From positions 35,582,882 through 35,646,881 of the forward strand of contig CM064502.1 of the NCBI GenBank assembly GCA_032716605.1: a stretch of 64,000 bases of DNA, read 5' to 3'. This DNA comes from Paralithodes platypus (taxonomy: Eukaryota > Arthropoda > Malacostraca > Decapoda > Lithodidae). The notes below the pieces were generated by a model. The model ran no database searches. It was not told the origin of the DNA and was given only the letters and a program-made list of their open reading frames with translations. Below, in pieces: positions 9,411 to 20,139 of this stretch (the stretch's first letter is position 1; the number at the start of each line of letters is the position of its first letter). Made by a program: the position numbers and the translations under genes.

Positions 9411-10164
9411 GTGGAATGAGGGGGGGGGGGGTCGTCAAATATTAACCAAACGCACTACTTGAAAATACTTTCTAAATGTTTACCAAATACAAACAGTTCA
9501 ATTGGTTTGCTAGAACGGTATTTCTAGTAGAACACAAATAAACTCTCTTGTGTTATCTCTAAAGGTGTGGGGTTGAATGCAAATGTCAATAATTGTATAA
9601 GCAAAGTAATTGATTTGCCAGGAAAAAGGAGAGAGAAAGAGAGAGTTACAAGGAATAGTTAGAATCTCAGAGACCTTGCGGTCTAAACCGAGGAGATACT
9701 GGAAGTGGAAGAAGGTAGACCGTTTAGCTCACTACACTCATTACAGTGTGTAAAGTACTATCTACTCTCTTCTTGAACTGCCCTACTGAAGAACTGCTTA
9801 CAATTTTTGAGGGCAGTTTGTTCCAGGTAGGACAGATCTTATGTGAAAATGTTTTCACAATTACTAATTCTGAACCTCTTCAAGTATAACTTCCAGCAAT
9901 GGTTGAGTATTGTTTTCATAATGAAGCTATACATATATATATACTATACATATATATACTATATATATATATATATATAGAGAGAGAGGGAGGGGAGAGA
10001 TTATGTAGATAGATAGATAGATAAAGAGAGAGAGAGAGAGAGAGAGACTATTGGTAAGTAATTGTGAACACAAGAATATGACAAGTTAGTGTTATAGCTC
10101 CGCCTCCAACCCTAATTAAGGGCAGGAAATGTTTAGCCCGTGACCTCAGGTCACAGAAGTGGGT
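9411..10164. other. No gene; contains microsatellites
   Basis: Contains a G12 run near 9,420, AG-rich tracts near 9,628, and a mixed TA/GA/GATA microsatellite at about 9,935-10,047. No convincing coding frame was seen; the middle (9,700-9,900) looks unique. Confidence 0.5.
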
Positions 10165-10632
10165 ATATTGGGAGGTTTGACGACCTCCCTTATAACAAAA
10201 TAAGGAAAACCACTTATTTGGTAGCAGTCTCGGAGTGTCCAACGTAGGGCTTAAGATCTCAGCCGCTATCACAGCGGGCCGATGTATCGGTACTCACACG
10301 AAGTACTAACAATCTCTAGAGTTGCACCTCAATGTACTACTAGGCACGTTGTACACACTCCGAGACGACTAAAGAAGGAAGAGAAAGCGAAGGAGAGAAA
10401 GAAGTTATAGTTACCCATTAATCTAGCTGCTCCCTCCTAGCCATGCTCCATTTTCTATGAGCCTGCTCCAGTACCTGTAACAGTATCTAGGTATCAAGTA
10501 ATCAGTTTAGATTGGATGGGCAGGGGATCGGCATGAGGGCGAGATACTCTGTCGTTGGATACTCCGAGACTGCTACCAAATAAGAGGTTTTCCTTATTTG
10601 GTTATAAGGGAGGTCGTCAAACCTCCCAATTT
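10165..10632. repeat. 468-bp segment with ~80-bp terminal inverted repeats
   Basis: The left arm (about 10,165-10,245) reads TTGGGAGGTTTGACGACC...GTAGCAGTCTCGGAGT. The right arm (about 10,548-10,632) is its reverse complement with few differences. The arms include GTAGCAGTCTC, the same word that starts the larger inverted repeat. The segment could be a MITE or a foldback formed at one end of the 9.6-kb inverted-repeat unit. No target duplication was clear. Confidence 0.7.
10221..10487 (+). repeat. Left arm of 9.6-kb inverted-repeat unit
   Basis: About 267 bp matching the reverse complement of 19,518-19,785 at roughly 90% by eye. Shared blocks include GTAGCAGTCTC, AACGTAGGGCTTAAGA, TAGAGTTGCACCTCAAT, GGCACGTTGTACACACTCCG, CTGCTCCCTC and CCAGTACCTGTAACAG. 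The arm overlaps the 468-bp inverted-repeat segment, so nesting is complex. Confidence 0.8.
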
Positions 10633-13080
10633 AGTAGCAGTCTCTACGTTTCCAACGTAGGGCTTGAATCCCACATTGGAGGCGGACATCCAATAAACCA
10701 CAAAAAACCCAAGCCTTAGCAAAAGTAGAAGACCAAGAAAAGACACAAATAAAGATTTAGTTTATCGGGAAAAAAGAGCGTAACAGTATGGCGCATATTA
10801 ATAAAATACAGTTACTAGCGTATCAGTCTAGGGTCTAAAATGCACAGGCAGGTAAAGGAATAGGTCATGTCGACCTTGAAATGGCACACCAACATGGGAA
10901 AGGTGAAGTCAATTGTAAAGTATTACAAAAACAAAAAGCACGGCACAGCAGGTGGATGACCTCCGAAGACACTCTTTAAGTACAAGACATGGGTATGAGG
11001 CATAGGCATACCAATACAAAAACCCGTAGACAGTATAGTTCAAATGTAATACACCTTAAGAGTTACATCCTTAACACTAAACAGACAGTACTGTTCATAC
11101 AATTATAGAAAGAGAAAGTCTTAGTGCAAGCATACAAAAAAGACCTCCCCCCCCCCCTGTTTTAGGGAAAGGAAGAAAATACCGTATGGGATGAAGAGAC
11201 ACAGGAGATGGTGGACGTCACCATATGACACTCTATAGTTACACAACATAGGTAGGAGGCAGAAGCATACCAACATAAAACCCGGAGACAGTGGAGTCAG
11301 AATGTAAAAACTGTATGAGCGAAATCCTAAAGAGAAGCCAAGTGTAAAGGATTCACAAAAAACACAAGGCATGGCATAGATGGCGGATGTCAACATAGGA
11401 CACTCTGTAGTTACATGACATGGGTAGGCCATAAGCATACCAACACAAAACCCGGAGACAGTGGAGTCAGAATGTAAAAACCGTAGGAGCTACATCCTCA
11501 ATACTAAACAGACAGGACATACATGTATCGAAAGAAAGGCTTTGTACAAGCATACAAAAATACCTCCCCTCCCCCTTTTCAGGGAAACGAATAAAATACA
11601 GTATGAAGAGAATCAGGATGGAAGACGAAGCAGGTGACACGTTGGATAAACGCAATCCAAGGTATACCCAGCCTGGCCGTGGACATGGAGAGGTATGAAG
11701 AGACAAATGCACTGCGGGGGGACCATAACCCTGTGTCGGTTATGTCAGTGTATAAGCGTAAGAGCCCTGACCACTTGCCGTAGTGTCGACGACCCATATT
11801 AGATTGGGAGCCCCACCTCACCTCACACGACGCATCTGTCTATCCAGATGGCCGCCGGGGGAGCAGTCCAGGGCACCGCTGCAGCGAGCGAGCCCCGAGC
11901 GACCCAGTGTGACAGTCTCATATGTAGCATGCGCGGTGCCGGCCACAGCCAGTAAAGGGGGGGGGGGGGGGGCGATACAGGGAAATGTTAGGGGACCAGC
12001 AGAACAAGATGGTCGAGTCCGAGCTGGCCTAAAGGCACGGTCAGTGCCGCCCAAGGTAAAGACCCCAGACCATGTTCATGAACAAGAACGGGCAGAACAC
12101 GACAATCGAAGTGTTGACGCGTACACCCGACTCCGGGGAACAGGAGCACTGTGTAGGTCCCATGGACCTCAGTGTGAAGGTGGGAGGCCCGCCATGTTAA
12201 ATAGCGATTGTGAACCCCAGGCTCGCGACACGGACGACTACAGCGAGTGTATCCAGTACACAATGTGTGTAGAAGATATTATCGCGACGGCACCTCCCCC
12301 ATACAAGGACCGGATTATCTGGGCCACCTCCTGAGATACAACGTCGATGATGGGGAGGGCGCCCAAGAGGAGCTTGAGACCTCCACCTCCAGGCCAGACC
12401 CTTCTATACCACCGTCGTGCCCACGTCCGGCGTGGCTAGTGCCGGAAGTGGGGGCGGGAGAAGCCGGTGCGGGCGCTTTGTGTCAGGCCCACCACCAAGT
12501 CAATGAGACGGCCAGGTGAGGGGAGAGGGTATTGGCCAGGAGGAGCTACGTGTTGTGCAGAGCATAGCCTCCCATAAACTCGTCATGGAGACAGGAACTA
12601 CCACGGCCAACCCCCGTCACCCTGGCCGTCCTGACGAAAACGGAGAGTGGGCCTCGCGCTCTGGCCTGTCCCCTTCCTGTCCGAGCAAGGAAGCGTAGGA
12701 CGAGGGTCCCGGAACTTGCCAGCATAGTCCACCCACAGGACGGGACGGCAAACCGGAGCGTACACAACGCCCCCCGCGGCCCGTCCCATAGCCCATGCCC
12801 CAGGCCCGGGGCTCCTTGCCGGCGACGGACCTCCACTCACATGGTTGGAGGAGGACGACGAGGGCTTTGCCACGACCTCCCATTGGGCAGAGCATGTGTT
12901 GCTCAGCACAAGCAAGAAAGCCTCCTGCCAAGCCACCCCCAGGAACAGTCCCGGACTTAAAAGGCCTGTCAGGAGGAGGTGGCTGCGGACTTTGGCAGGG
13001 GCTGACGAGCAGAAAAACCACCAGAACCTGTCGACGGCAATGGGTGGCGAACGTCCTGGACTGGTAGGAAAAGCAAATTC
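10633..13080. other. Non-coding interior of inverted-repeat unit, with diverged tandem modules
   Basis: About 10,930-11,640 is built of diverged direct repeats of roughly 200 bp: phrases such as AAAACCCGGAGACAGTGGAG, AGTCAGAATGTAAAAAC and GGACACTCTGTAGTTACA recur. From about 11,800 the sequence becomes GC-rich with a G-run near 11,957-11,973. ORFs up to 183 aa on both strands (for example 11,783-12,334 +) look like chance frames in GC-rich DNA: they overlap each other on opposite strands, are proline/arginine-rich and show no recognisable domain. Confidence 0.55.
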
Positions 13081-15250
13081 AACATAGGGCTTAAGATCCC
13101 AGTGAAGTCCGAGGAGCGGAGCAGCAGGCCAGACACAAAAGTGGAGGCCACGGTGGGGATGGTCGGTAAAATTTCAATGAAGAAAGGGGGGAATCCAATT
13201 CACACAGGACCAACGCCATGTGAACGGAGGCCTGGGACCTTTCAGAGGGTCTCTGTGTCGATCTAGGAGCAAGAGGCCGCCTGTGGAGCGGATTCGAGGC
13301 ACAGAAGGAAACAGAGGACACATCAAGGGAGGAAACCCAGCTAAGCAGCCGTTCCCTGGGTGCAGATGAATGCAAAGGGCATAAATAACCAGAGGAAAAA
13401 GCTATGTGGCTGATTCCTGGTTACAGATACAGGTCACAGGGTACATCCAAGAATAGAATATCCACCTGTGGAGCGAGTTTCTATAGAAAGAGGAAGAGGC
13501 AGAGGACACGCAGCCTGTTTGGCGGAAAACGTGTGTAAATACAACGTGGAGTCAAGGCCGAACCTCCCTGTCCGTAAAAAGTCAAGTGTGAGCGACCCGA
13601 CACCTAATTGGTACAAATAGGAGGGGGAATCCAAGACACACAGGACAATTGCCACATGAGCAGAGTCCTGGGACTTGTCAACAGGTCCCTGAGTCCACCT
13701 AGTACACTAGAAGGCCGCCTGTAGGGCGGAACTGAGGCACAGAAGGAGGACACAGAGGATAGGAAATCAGCCAAGTAGCCAGATCCAGGACCGTACATAC
13801 ATTCAAACTTAGACAGGGCACCAACTTCATCAATAACCAAGAAAAAAGGCGATGTGGCCGATTCCCAGATACAGATACAGGGTACATCAAAAAGTAGAAA
13901 ATTCGCTTGTAGAGCGGAATTCTAGAAAAAGATGAAGAGCCAGAGGACACCAGGAGACCCTCGCCTGTGTGGCGAAAAAACGTGTGTAATCACGAATGTC
14001 GAGTCAACTTGTCAAGGGAATGTGTGCCGACACAGGTCTTCCATGACGCGACCATTCCCCCCCCTCCCCCCAATCCACCTCGAGGACATCAGTGAGACCG
14101 AACGGGGAATGGAGAGGAGAGGGCTGGACACAGGGCAGAGGCAAGGCGTACGTAAAGGGAGATGACATCCCATGATTGACGGAGAGACCTCTTGGCCCGT
14201 CGTCCTTCCTCCGATGCAGGGTGCGATTCCAGCAGTTGAAGGGCGGAGAGACAAACTCCACATCGGCGGGGGGTTGTAGACATCCTTGCTGTAGCAGGCC
14301 GTGTGGGGGCATCATCCCCGATGGCCCAGCATGGCCGACCGTGTGCATGTCGGACAGAAGCAGGGAGGAGCCGGCATCATGTCACTGAAAAGTGGGGGGA
14401 GCGGTACACACCAGAGGAGGTGAGACAGGGTAAAAATATGAGGCAATATAGCCAATATATATGGGACACCCAAGTAAGACAATATCCATGAATACGCCAA
14501 GTAGCAATGATAACAAGGAAAGTCAAGTACAGCCACCCACACCGTAGACCATAAACACCAGGGCTGGGACAAGCCCCTTAGCAAGACCCAACCCAGGTGA
14601 ACAGGTCCAAAATCCATTTGGGGAAAAGAGACCCCCGTTAAAAATACCTGAGAACCCTCTGTATGAGCAGAGGTAGGAAGGAGCGCAGCGGTGATGGGTT
14701 AGGTATGGCCGGCAGTAGAGCGGGCACAAGCTGGAAGGAAAAAAGTCAAGTGTGAGTACCCTATTAGTAGAAATAGGGGGGGAGGGAATCCAATACACAT
14801 AGGACAATCGCCACTTTGGGCAGAGTCCTAGGACTTTTCAACAGGTCACTGAGTCCACCTAGTATACTAGAAGGCCGCCTGTAGGGCGGAAACTAGGCAC
14901 AGAAGGAAGACACAAGGGATAGGAAACAGCCAAGTAGCCATGTCCAGGTACAGTTAGTCAAAGGGCATAACATGTAGACAGGGCTCCAACTATATCAATA
15001 AACAAGGAAAAAGGCTATGTGGCCGATTCCTTGATACAGATACATGGCACATCAAGAGTAGAATAACCGCTTGTAAAGCGGAATTCTAGAAAAGATGAAG
15101 GAGCCGAGGACACCAGGAGACCCTCGCCTGTGTGGCGAAAAAACGCGTGTAAACACGAATAACGAGTCAACCCGTCAAGCTGAAGACCCCCGCCTGTGTG
15201 GCGAAAAAACGTGTGTAAACACGAATGTCTAGTCAACTTGTCCAGGCCTA
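13081..15250. repeat. Degenerate array of ~400-bp non-coding modules
   Basis: At least three diverged copies of one module: about 13,165-13,600, 13,610-14,010 and 14,760-15,180, with a partial duplicate of the last segment at 15,185-15,245. Shared landmarks are CCTGTAGGGCGGA, GATGTGGCCGATTCC, ATACAGATACA, GGACACCAGGAGACCCTCGC and GTGTGGCGAAAAAACG. The copies are one-directional and lack a conserved ORF. The start (13,078-13,100) also carries AACATAGGGCTTAAGATC, similar to the flanking inverted repeat. Confidence 0.7.
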
Positions 15251-15960
15251 GCCTCCCTGTGAGCGGGGCCCTCTCAGTTTCCAGACATCCCCCCCCCCCA
15301 TGCTCAAGTACACACAGGCAGGGGAAGAACAGAAACAGTTAAAACATAAGAAAAGCGAGAATTTTAACAAGAGCGACGAGACCGAGTCCTCAAAGTCAGT
15401 TGAGACAAGAGGAGAAGGAAAGGTCCTGTATGGACCATCCCAACAGCGGTCAGCTCAAGTCAAAAACCCGATTAGCTTAGTTACACTAAACATAGAGGCG
15501 AGCATTTTAACAAGAGCTTAAAAGACCATAACCACCAAATCAGTAGAGACAAGAGAAAAATAGAAGGAAAGGACATGTGTGGCCCATTCCGACGTGGTCC
15601 GCTCAAGGTAAAAAACAGGCCTAGCTTAGTTACACAATACACATAAAAAGAGAAAACACTAGGGCAGCGTCAATCCCTGAGTGAAAGAACCTAGTAACAA
15701 AGCTAAACACTGCTCGAAAACCCCCACAATTACGTTAAAGGAAAAATAAAATAAAAGTTAGGGCAAGCGAGCGACTGACACTGTTACCAGAACCATGTAT
15801 CCTTGAGTCAAGTAGGCCCAGGGAAACGAAAAGGAACTGACAAAAGTGTGAACCAGGCGACGAATTACAAGACCACCAACTATGGACATGTTGAAAAACA
15901 AGTCAGAAGGGCTTATAGGTCAGTTGAGACGAAAGCAGCATGGTTGAGAGAGAATAAAGG
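15251..15960. other. No gene; AG-rich repeats
   Basis: Purine-rich sequence with a C-run near 15,291. AGCATTTTAACAAGAGC-type phrases recur at about 15,360 and 15,500, and GTCCGCTCAAG/GGTCAGCTCAAG at about 15,450 and 15,597, so this looks like another diverged duplicate pair. Short ORFs (15,300-15,521; 15,803-15,994) have no recognisable domain. Confidence 0.45.
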
Positions 15961-15999
15961 CTGTATTTACCTAATTGTAGTTTACAGGAGTTGAGCTAA

Positions 16000-16586
16000 G
16001 CTCGTGTTGTCCCGTCTCTCAGTCTACTTTCATCCAATTTGTTCTTGAAAATATGGATGTTCCTTGCCCCTACCACCTCCTCCTCCAGCCTATTCCATTT
16101 GTCAATACATCAATAGGGGAAGCTAAACTTCCTGATATCGTTATTGCAGGTAGGTCTTTTTACTTTGTAGCTGTGGCCTCTAGTTATTCCTGAATCCATA
16201 ACTAATATAACCTCCCTATCCAGCATCTCCAGCCCTTGGGTGCATGTGTACATCATTATCATGTCTCCCCTCTCTCTCCTCTCTTTTAGACTCGGTAGAT
16301 TTAATTTGTCTAGCCACCCTTCATATGGCAGTTATCTGAGACTTGGAACCAATCTAGTAACTGCTCTCTGGATTCTTTCTATCTTGTGAATATGCTTCTT
16401 ATGATGCGGGGACCACACCACTGCTGCATACTCCAATCTTGGTCTAATCATACTTTTTATAATTTTCGCTAACATGTTCTCATTCAAGTAGTTCAGAGCA
16501 ACTTTCATATTCCCGGCCATTACATACATTCCGCTAAAGAGCTTGTTAATATGTTTCTCTGGTGACAAGCTATCTTGTATAATCAA
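16000..16586 (-). pseudogene. LINE-B ORF2 C-terminal region
   Basis: Carries the RT thumb signature SMIRPRLEYAAVVWSPHHKKHI and IERIQRAVTRLVPSLR, then, after a frameshift near 16,335, the C-terminal region LPSLKERRERGDMI and IRKFSFP in other frames down to about 16,000. These C-terminal motifs are standard for CR1/Jockey RTs. It continues from the block at 16,570-16,986 through another frameshift near 16,590. Confidence 0.82.
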
Positions 16587-16986
16587 CCCTAACTAAATCC
16601 TTATCTTTTTCGGCCTTGCTAATTATATTATCTCCCATCCTGTACTCCCAATTTGGTCTATTCACACTTCTTCCCATATTTAACACATGACATTTACTTA
16701 TATTAAATTTCATTTTCCACTTGGAGCTCCATTCGTATATTTTATCTAAATCCCCTCGCAGCTCCTCACAACTACTTATATTTGTTATTTGTCTCATAAT
16801 TTTTACGTCATCTGCAAACATTGACATGTAGAAGTGTATGCCTATTGGCAGGTCATTCACGTACATAAGGAACATAAGAGGTGCCAACACAGATCCCTGT
16901 GGCACACCACTCTCAACTTTCCGCCACGATGAGTAAGTTCCTCTAATGTTGGTCCTCATTTCTCTATCTGTTAAATAGCTCTCCAT
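16570..16986 (-). pseudogene. LINE-B reverse transcriptase, catalytic region
   Basis: Begins in RT block B (VESGVPQGSVLAPLMFLMYVNDLP) and contains the catalytic F-A-D-D box at about 16,805-16,818, followed by WKMKFNISKCHVLNMG. It is separated from the upstream palm segment at 16,987 by an in-frame stop, with the first residue (ESYLTDREM) directly continuing it. Confidence 0.88.
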
Positions 16987-17439
16987 CTATTTCAGCAAAC
17001 TCCCCCTGACACATCCTATCGTCTCAAGCTTAGATAGCAATCTCTTATGTGGTACCTTATCGAATGCTTTGGAAAGGTCTAAGTAGACGTAGTCCACCCA
17101 TCCGCCTCTTTCTTGCAGTACATCTATCACCCTACTGTAGTAACATAACAGACTGGTAACACAAGATGTCCCTTCTCTGAATCCAAATTGCTTTGGCATT
17201 ATTATCTTCTTTCTCTCCATCATTTTCATCCATCTCTTCCTAATTAGCTTTTCACAAATCTTGCATACAATACTAGTAAGTGAAACTGGTCTATAGTTTA
17301 GAGGGTCCTCAGGGTTTCCATTCTTGTATATCGGAATTATATTAGTTCTTTTCCATTCAACAGGAACCTGTCCTTTATCTAAGGAAGCTTGAATTATATC
17401 CCTCACTGGCTCCACTAATTGCTCTGCACACTCCTTTAA
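16987..17439 (-). pseudogene. LINE-B reverse transcriptase, fingers and palm
   Basis: Fingers/palm motifs: VPVEWKRTNIIPIYKNG, NYRPVSLTSI, FGFREGTSCVTSLL and YLDLSKAFDKVPH, where the Asp of LDLSKAFD is a catalytic residue. The 5' boundary on the minus strand is the TTAA insertion at 17,440; coding continues on its far side at 17,923. Confidence 0.88.
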
Positions 17440-17918
17440 CACCTTATTAGCGGCCTAGGCGGTTTATTTATATGTACCGCCCAGCGGGGTGTTTTTAGCC
17501 AAAATAGGCTGTTTACGTGATCATTTTCATGCCTAAATAAGACCCAGAACGTAAAACAAGTATCTATCCCTGAAAGGGCATAAACAGAGCTTTCGAATGA
17601 CACCATAACGACCCTTTTATGATGGCTAGTTTTCTTGCAATAACCGTGCAACGCGAGTGCAAAAAGCATGTCATTAGGCACTTTCCCCATACAATTCCGT
17701 ATATAGCGAGTGAGAGAGGGAGGGAGGAGGTGGGATTCGTGTCAGTAGGTTCGCCGCGGTGGTCTGGAGCAGTCATACGCTCGCTACTCTCCTGCCACCA
17801 CTTGTCTCTCTCTCTCAGCAACATTACGTGCTGAAATTGCCACACGACCTATGTCGAGCGCCGCCACATAGTCCAGCTTTATTTAACTCGACTTATGTTG
17901 CTCGCCGACAGTTAAGGG
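17440..17918. mobile_element. 479-bp TTAA-flanked MITE-like insertion in LINE-B
   Basis: Bounded by TTAA at 17,436-17,439 and 17,919-17,922. Removing the insert plus one TTAA restores an uninterrupted LINE-B reading frame, so this is a real insertion. One end reads CACCTTATTAGCGGC, the other (inverted) CCCTTAACTGTCGGC, so the termini are imperfect inverted repeats. TTAA duplication is the signature of piggyBac transposase. No transposase ORF is present, so it is non-autonomous. Confidence 0.82.
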
Positions 17919-17922
17919 TTAA

Positions 17923-18146
17923 AACCCAGGCAGACACTTCATCCGGTCCCATAGCTTTCCTTACTTCAAGTCCTCTCATCGCAGATAACAACTCATCTCT
18001 AGTTATTTCAATCTTGCTAAGACCACTCTCCAGTACTCCCGCCTGTGGTTCTTCAAAACTTTCCTCTCTAGTAAAAACCGACCCCAATTTGTTATTCATT
18101 ACCTTGCACATGTCCGATACATTTTCATACGTCCTAGCATCTACTC
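17923..18146 (-). pseudogene. LINE-B: segment upstream of RT fingers
   Basis: Holds NKLGSVFTREE, ITRDELLSAMRGLEVRKAMGPDEVSAWVL, the usual CR1/Jockey lead-in to RT (GPDxV motif). It lies between the two TTAA-flanked insertions and shows clean joins at both edges: the frame continues into 17,439 on one side and 18,763 on the other. Confidence 0.85.
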
Positions 18147-18150
18147 TTAA

Positions 18151-18758
18151 CCTCTGAAGTGCGCATGGGGGTTATGAGACACCTCTGCCTGTGCGCAAGT
18201 ATTTGAGCTGTTTCCATCACTAAAATATTTATTTTACCATAAATAGCATTAATACTTCTCCATATGCGCCTATTATAGGTTGATTATAAAGGTATTAACC
18301 TGTTACAACAATAAAACAAGTGGAAACAGCGTTTGGATGGTCAAAATCGGCGATACAGGCCGGGAGTTACATAATGTATGGCTGAGGCAATCTCCTTTCC
18401 CACCACTTTTCCCCAAGTCTGGAGAGACACTGTCGATCGATACTCTCTCTCTCTCTCTCTTGCACTCGCTTGCTAACATTGATGACAATGCCCTGCTTGC
18501 AACTCGCTAATGTTAGCACGAAAATATACCACAGAATAAATGAATAACAGGGAAAATAGGTGATAACTGAAGGAGGGGAGGAAAGTGGGGAAGGAGAGGA
18601 GGTAGAGGAGTGATATTTTGCATGGCCCAGGGGCAAAAAAATAAATAAATAAAAATAAAATAAAATGGTGTTTTAAATTGATTTTTTTCCCCCTGACTCT
18701 AAAGAGTCTTCCCGCAGTCCGCCGGGGAACTCTTAAGAGTCTTCCCGTAGTTCCCGTG
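18151..18758. mobile_element. 608-bp TTAA-flanked insertion in LINE-B
   Basis: Bounded by TTAA at 18,147-18,150 and 18,759-18,762; excision with one TTAA rejoins the LINE-B frame. Ends are CCTCTGAAGTGCGCAT and (inverted) CACGGGAACTACGGG, with little inverted-repeat similarity. Near the right end GAGTCTTCCCG occurs twice (about 18,702 and 18,738). Contains a (TC)n tract and no transposase. Probably a non-autonomous piggyBac-type insert from a family different from the 479-bp one. Confidence 0.75.
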
Positions 18759-18762
18759 TTAA

Positions 18763-19018
18763 TTTAGTAATATGTTTCTTTACCTTCAACTTACTGTTTA
18801 TATATTTATAAAACAATTTAGGGTCACTTTCACATTTATTTACTATGTTCTTCTCATAGTTCATTTTAACTTGCCTAATTATGTTAACATATCTATTCCT
18901 CTCCTGTTTATATTTATTCCGATTACTCTCAGTGTACCTTCTTCTTAATCTAGCCCAAGCTGCATCACGCCTACCCAAAGCTCTTTTGCATTTCAAATTA
19001 AACCATTCTTTCTACTTA
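18763..19018 (-). pseudogene. LINE-B: endonuclease-RT linker
   Basis: Basic helical stretch RALGRRDAAWARLRRRY...RNRYVNIIRQVKMNYEKNIV, then LFYKYINSKLKVKKHITKL, which in CR1/Jockey elements connects the endonuclease to RT. An in-frame stop lies near 19,015, and recognisable LINE sequence ends within the next ~70 bp. Confidence 0.8.
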
Positions 19019-19085
19019 GTACTTGTGTGCCCTATGCTCTCACAAAAGCAGAATCCTGAGAAACTTCATGCAAGTCTTGTAAAAC

Positions 19086-19517
19086 TTTGACACGCAGTCA
19101 TACGAAAAACAAAATAAAATAAAAAATCACGCAAAAAAGGGAAAAGAAACACAATGCATCACGCGGGAAGCATACATCCCCCCCCCCCCAAGTTACGTTA
19201 AGGGTTATTAAAGTGAACATTAACCCGAAAAGCGAGGGTAGAATAGTACACTCAACGACCGCTATGCGGCGCTGAGGAACAACCACCCTCGAAGTAAACA
19301 ATATAATTCAACAAGTCTCCAGCACTCTGCGCACACCAAAAAACACGCCATAAATCCGTAAAATTGCTGCCTACATCACTGAAATATCCCTCTAAAACCT
19401 CAACAGCCTGAAAAGGCTCACACTCACTTAGTTGAGGTGAAGGGGCAGGCAAAATCAGGCACTTGCAAAACACTGACAAAAAAGGCATGTGTCATCGACG
19501 GTGGGCGCGAAGAGACT
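19086..19517. other. No gene; flank inside inverted-repeat unit
   Basis: Contains a C-run (19,180-19,190) followed by AAGTTACGTTAAGGGTTATTAAAG, which resembles CCCCCACAATTACGTTAAAGG near 15,723 and may be another diverged duplicate. No coding frame of note. Confidence 0.45.
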
Positions 19518-19785
19518 GATGCTGTTACAGGTACTGGAGCAGGCTCATAGAAACTGGAGCATGGCTAAGAGGGAGCAGCTAGATTAAATGGGTAACTATA
19601 TCTTCTTTCTCTCCTTCGCTTTCTCTTCCTTCTTTAGTCGTCTCGGAGTGTGTACAACGTGCCTAGTAGTGAATTGAGGTGCAACTCTAGAGATTATTAG
19701 TACTTCGCGTGAGTACCGATAAATCGGCCTGCTGTGGTAGCGGCTGAGGTCTTAAGCCCTACGTTGGAAACGTAGAGACTGCTAC
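19518..19785 (-). repeat. Right arm of 9.6-kb inverted-repeat unit
   Basis: Reverse-complement partner of 10,221-10,487. Its outer end forms a small hairpin, CTACGT-TGGAAA-CGTAG (19,759-19,775), followed by AGACTGCTACT. Beyond it lies a TC microsatellite. A third copy of the hairpin end, in the left orientation, is at about 10,622-10,655. Confidence 0.8.
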
Positions 19786-20139
19786 TATATCTCTCTCTCT
19801 CTCTCTCTCTCTAATGAAACGTAGTGATACTATACCTTTTTGCTAAAGTATTTATGCAATATATATGTTTGGTGATTAAACCATCAACTGGTATATATAT
19901 ATTTTTTTTTTTATAAATGCAGTATTTCATATTACAATTATATATGCTGTATTTCTGTGTTTTTCATTTTTTTTTTTATCTAACACCGTGTTAATATATA
20001 CAGTTCAATAGATCACAAAAAACTGTCAATCTGAGTTGTGTATTGAACCAAGATAGATATATCTTGGATTGAACCAGTGCGAGCGTTGGTGGCTGGCCTC
20101 AACCAGTCACTACCCGCGCGCGGCTGGCAGCCTCTCCCG
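19786..20139. other. Microsatellite-rich spacer, no gene
   Basis: (TC)n at 19,790-19,812, several T-runs (19,900-19,912; 19,966-19,978) and short TA tracts. Between them AT-rich unique-looking sequence. Nothing coding seen. Confidence 0.6.

Larger units (their letters stand above)
15963..19085 (-). mobile_element. LINE-B: 5'-truncated CR1/Jockey-type non-LTR retrotransposon (-)
   Basis: On the minus strand, from the endonuclease-RT linker (18,996) to the 3' end near 15,963 (ACTACAATTAGGTAAATAC tail). RT blocks are in order but broken by frameshifts and split by two TTAA-flanked insertions at 18,151-18,758 and 17,440-17,918. Without these the coding sequence joins up at both sites. The endonuclease is missing, so the copy is 5'-truncated near 19,060-19,085. 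Clade assignment from motifs only. Confidence 0.88.

Noticed and set aside
11783..12334. 183-aa ORF (+) and neighbouring ORFs on both strands at 11.5-14.4 kb
   Set aside because: GC-rich DNA gives long chance frames on both strands at once; residues are Pro/Arg/Gly-rich, no domain seen, and the region consists of diverged repeats.
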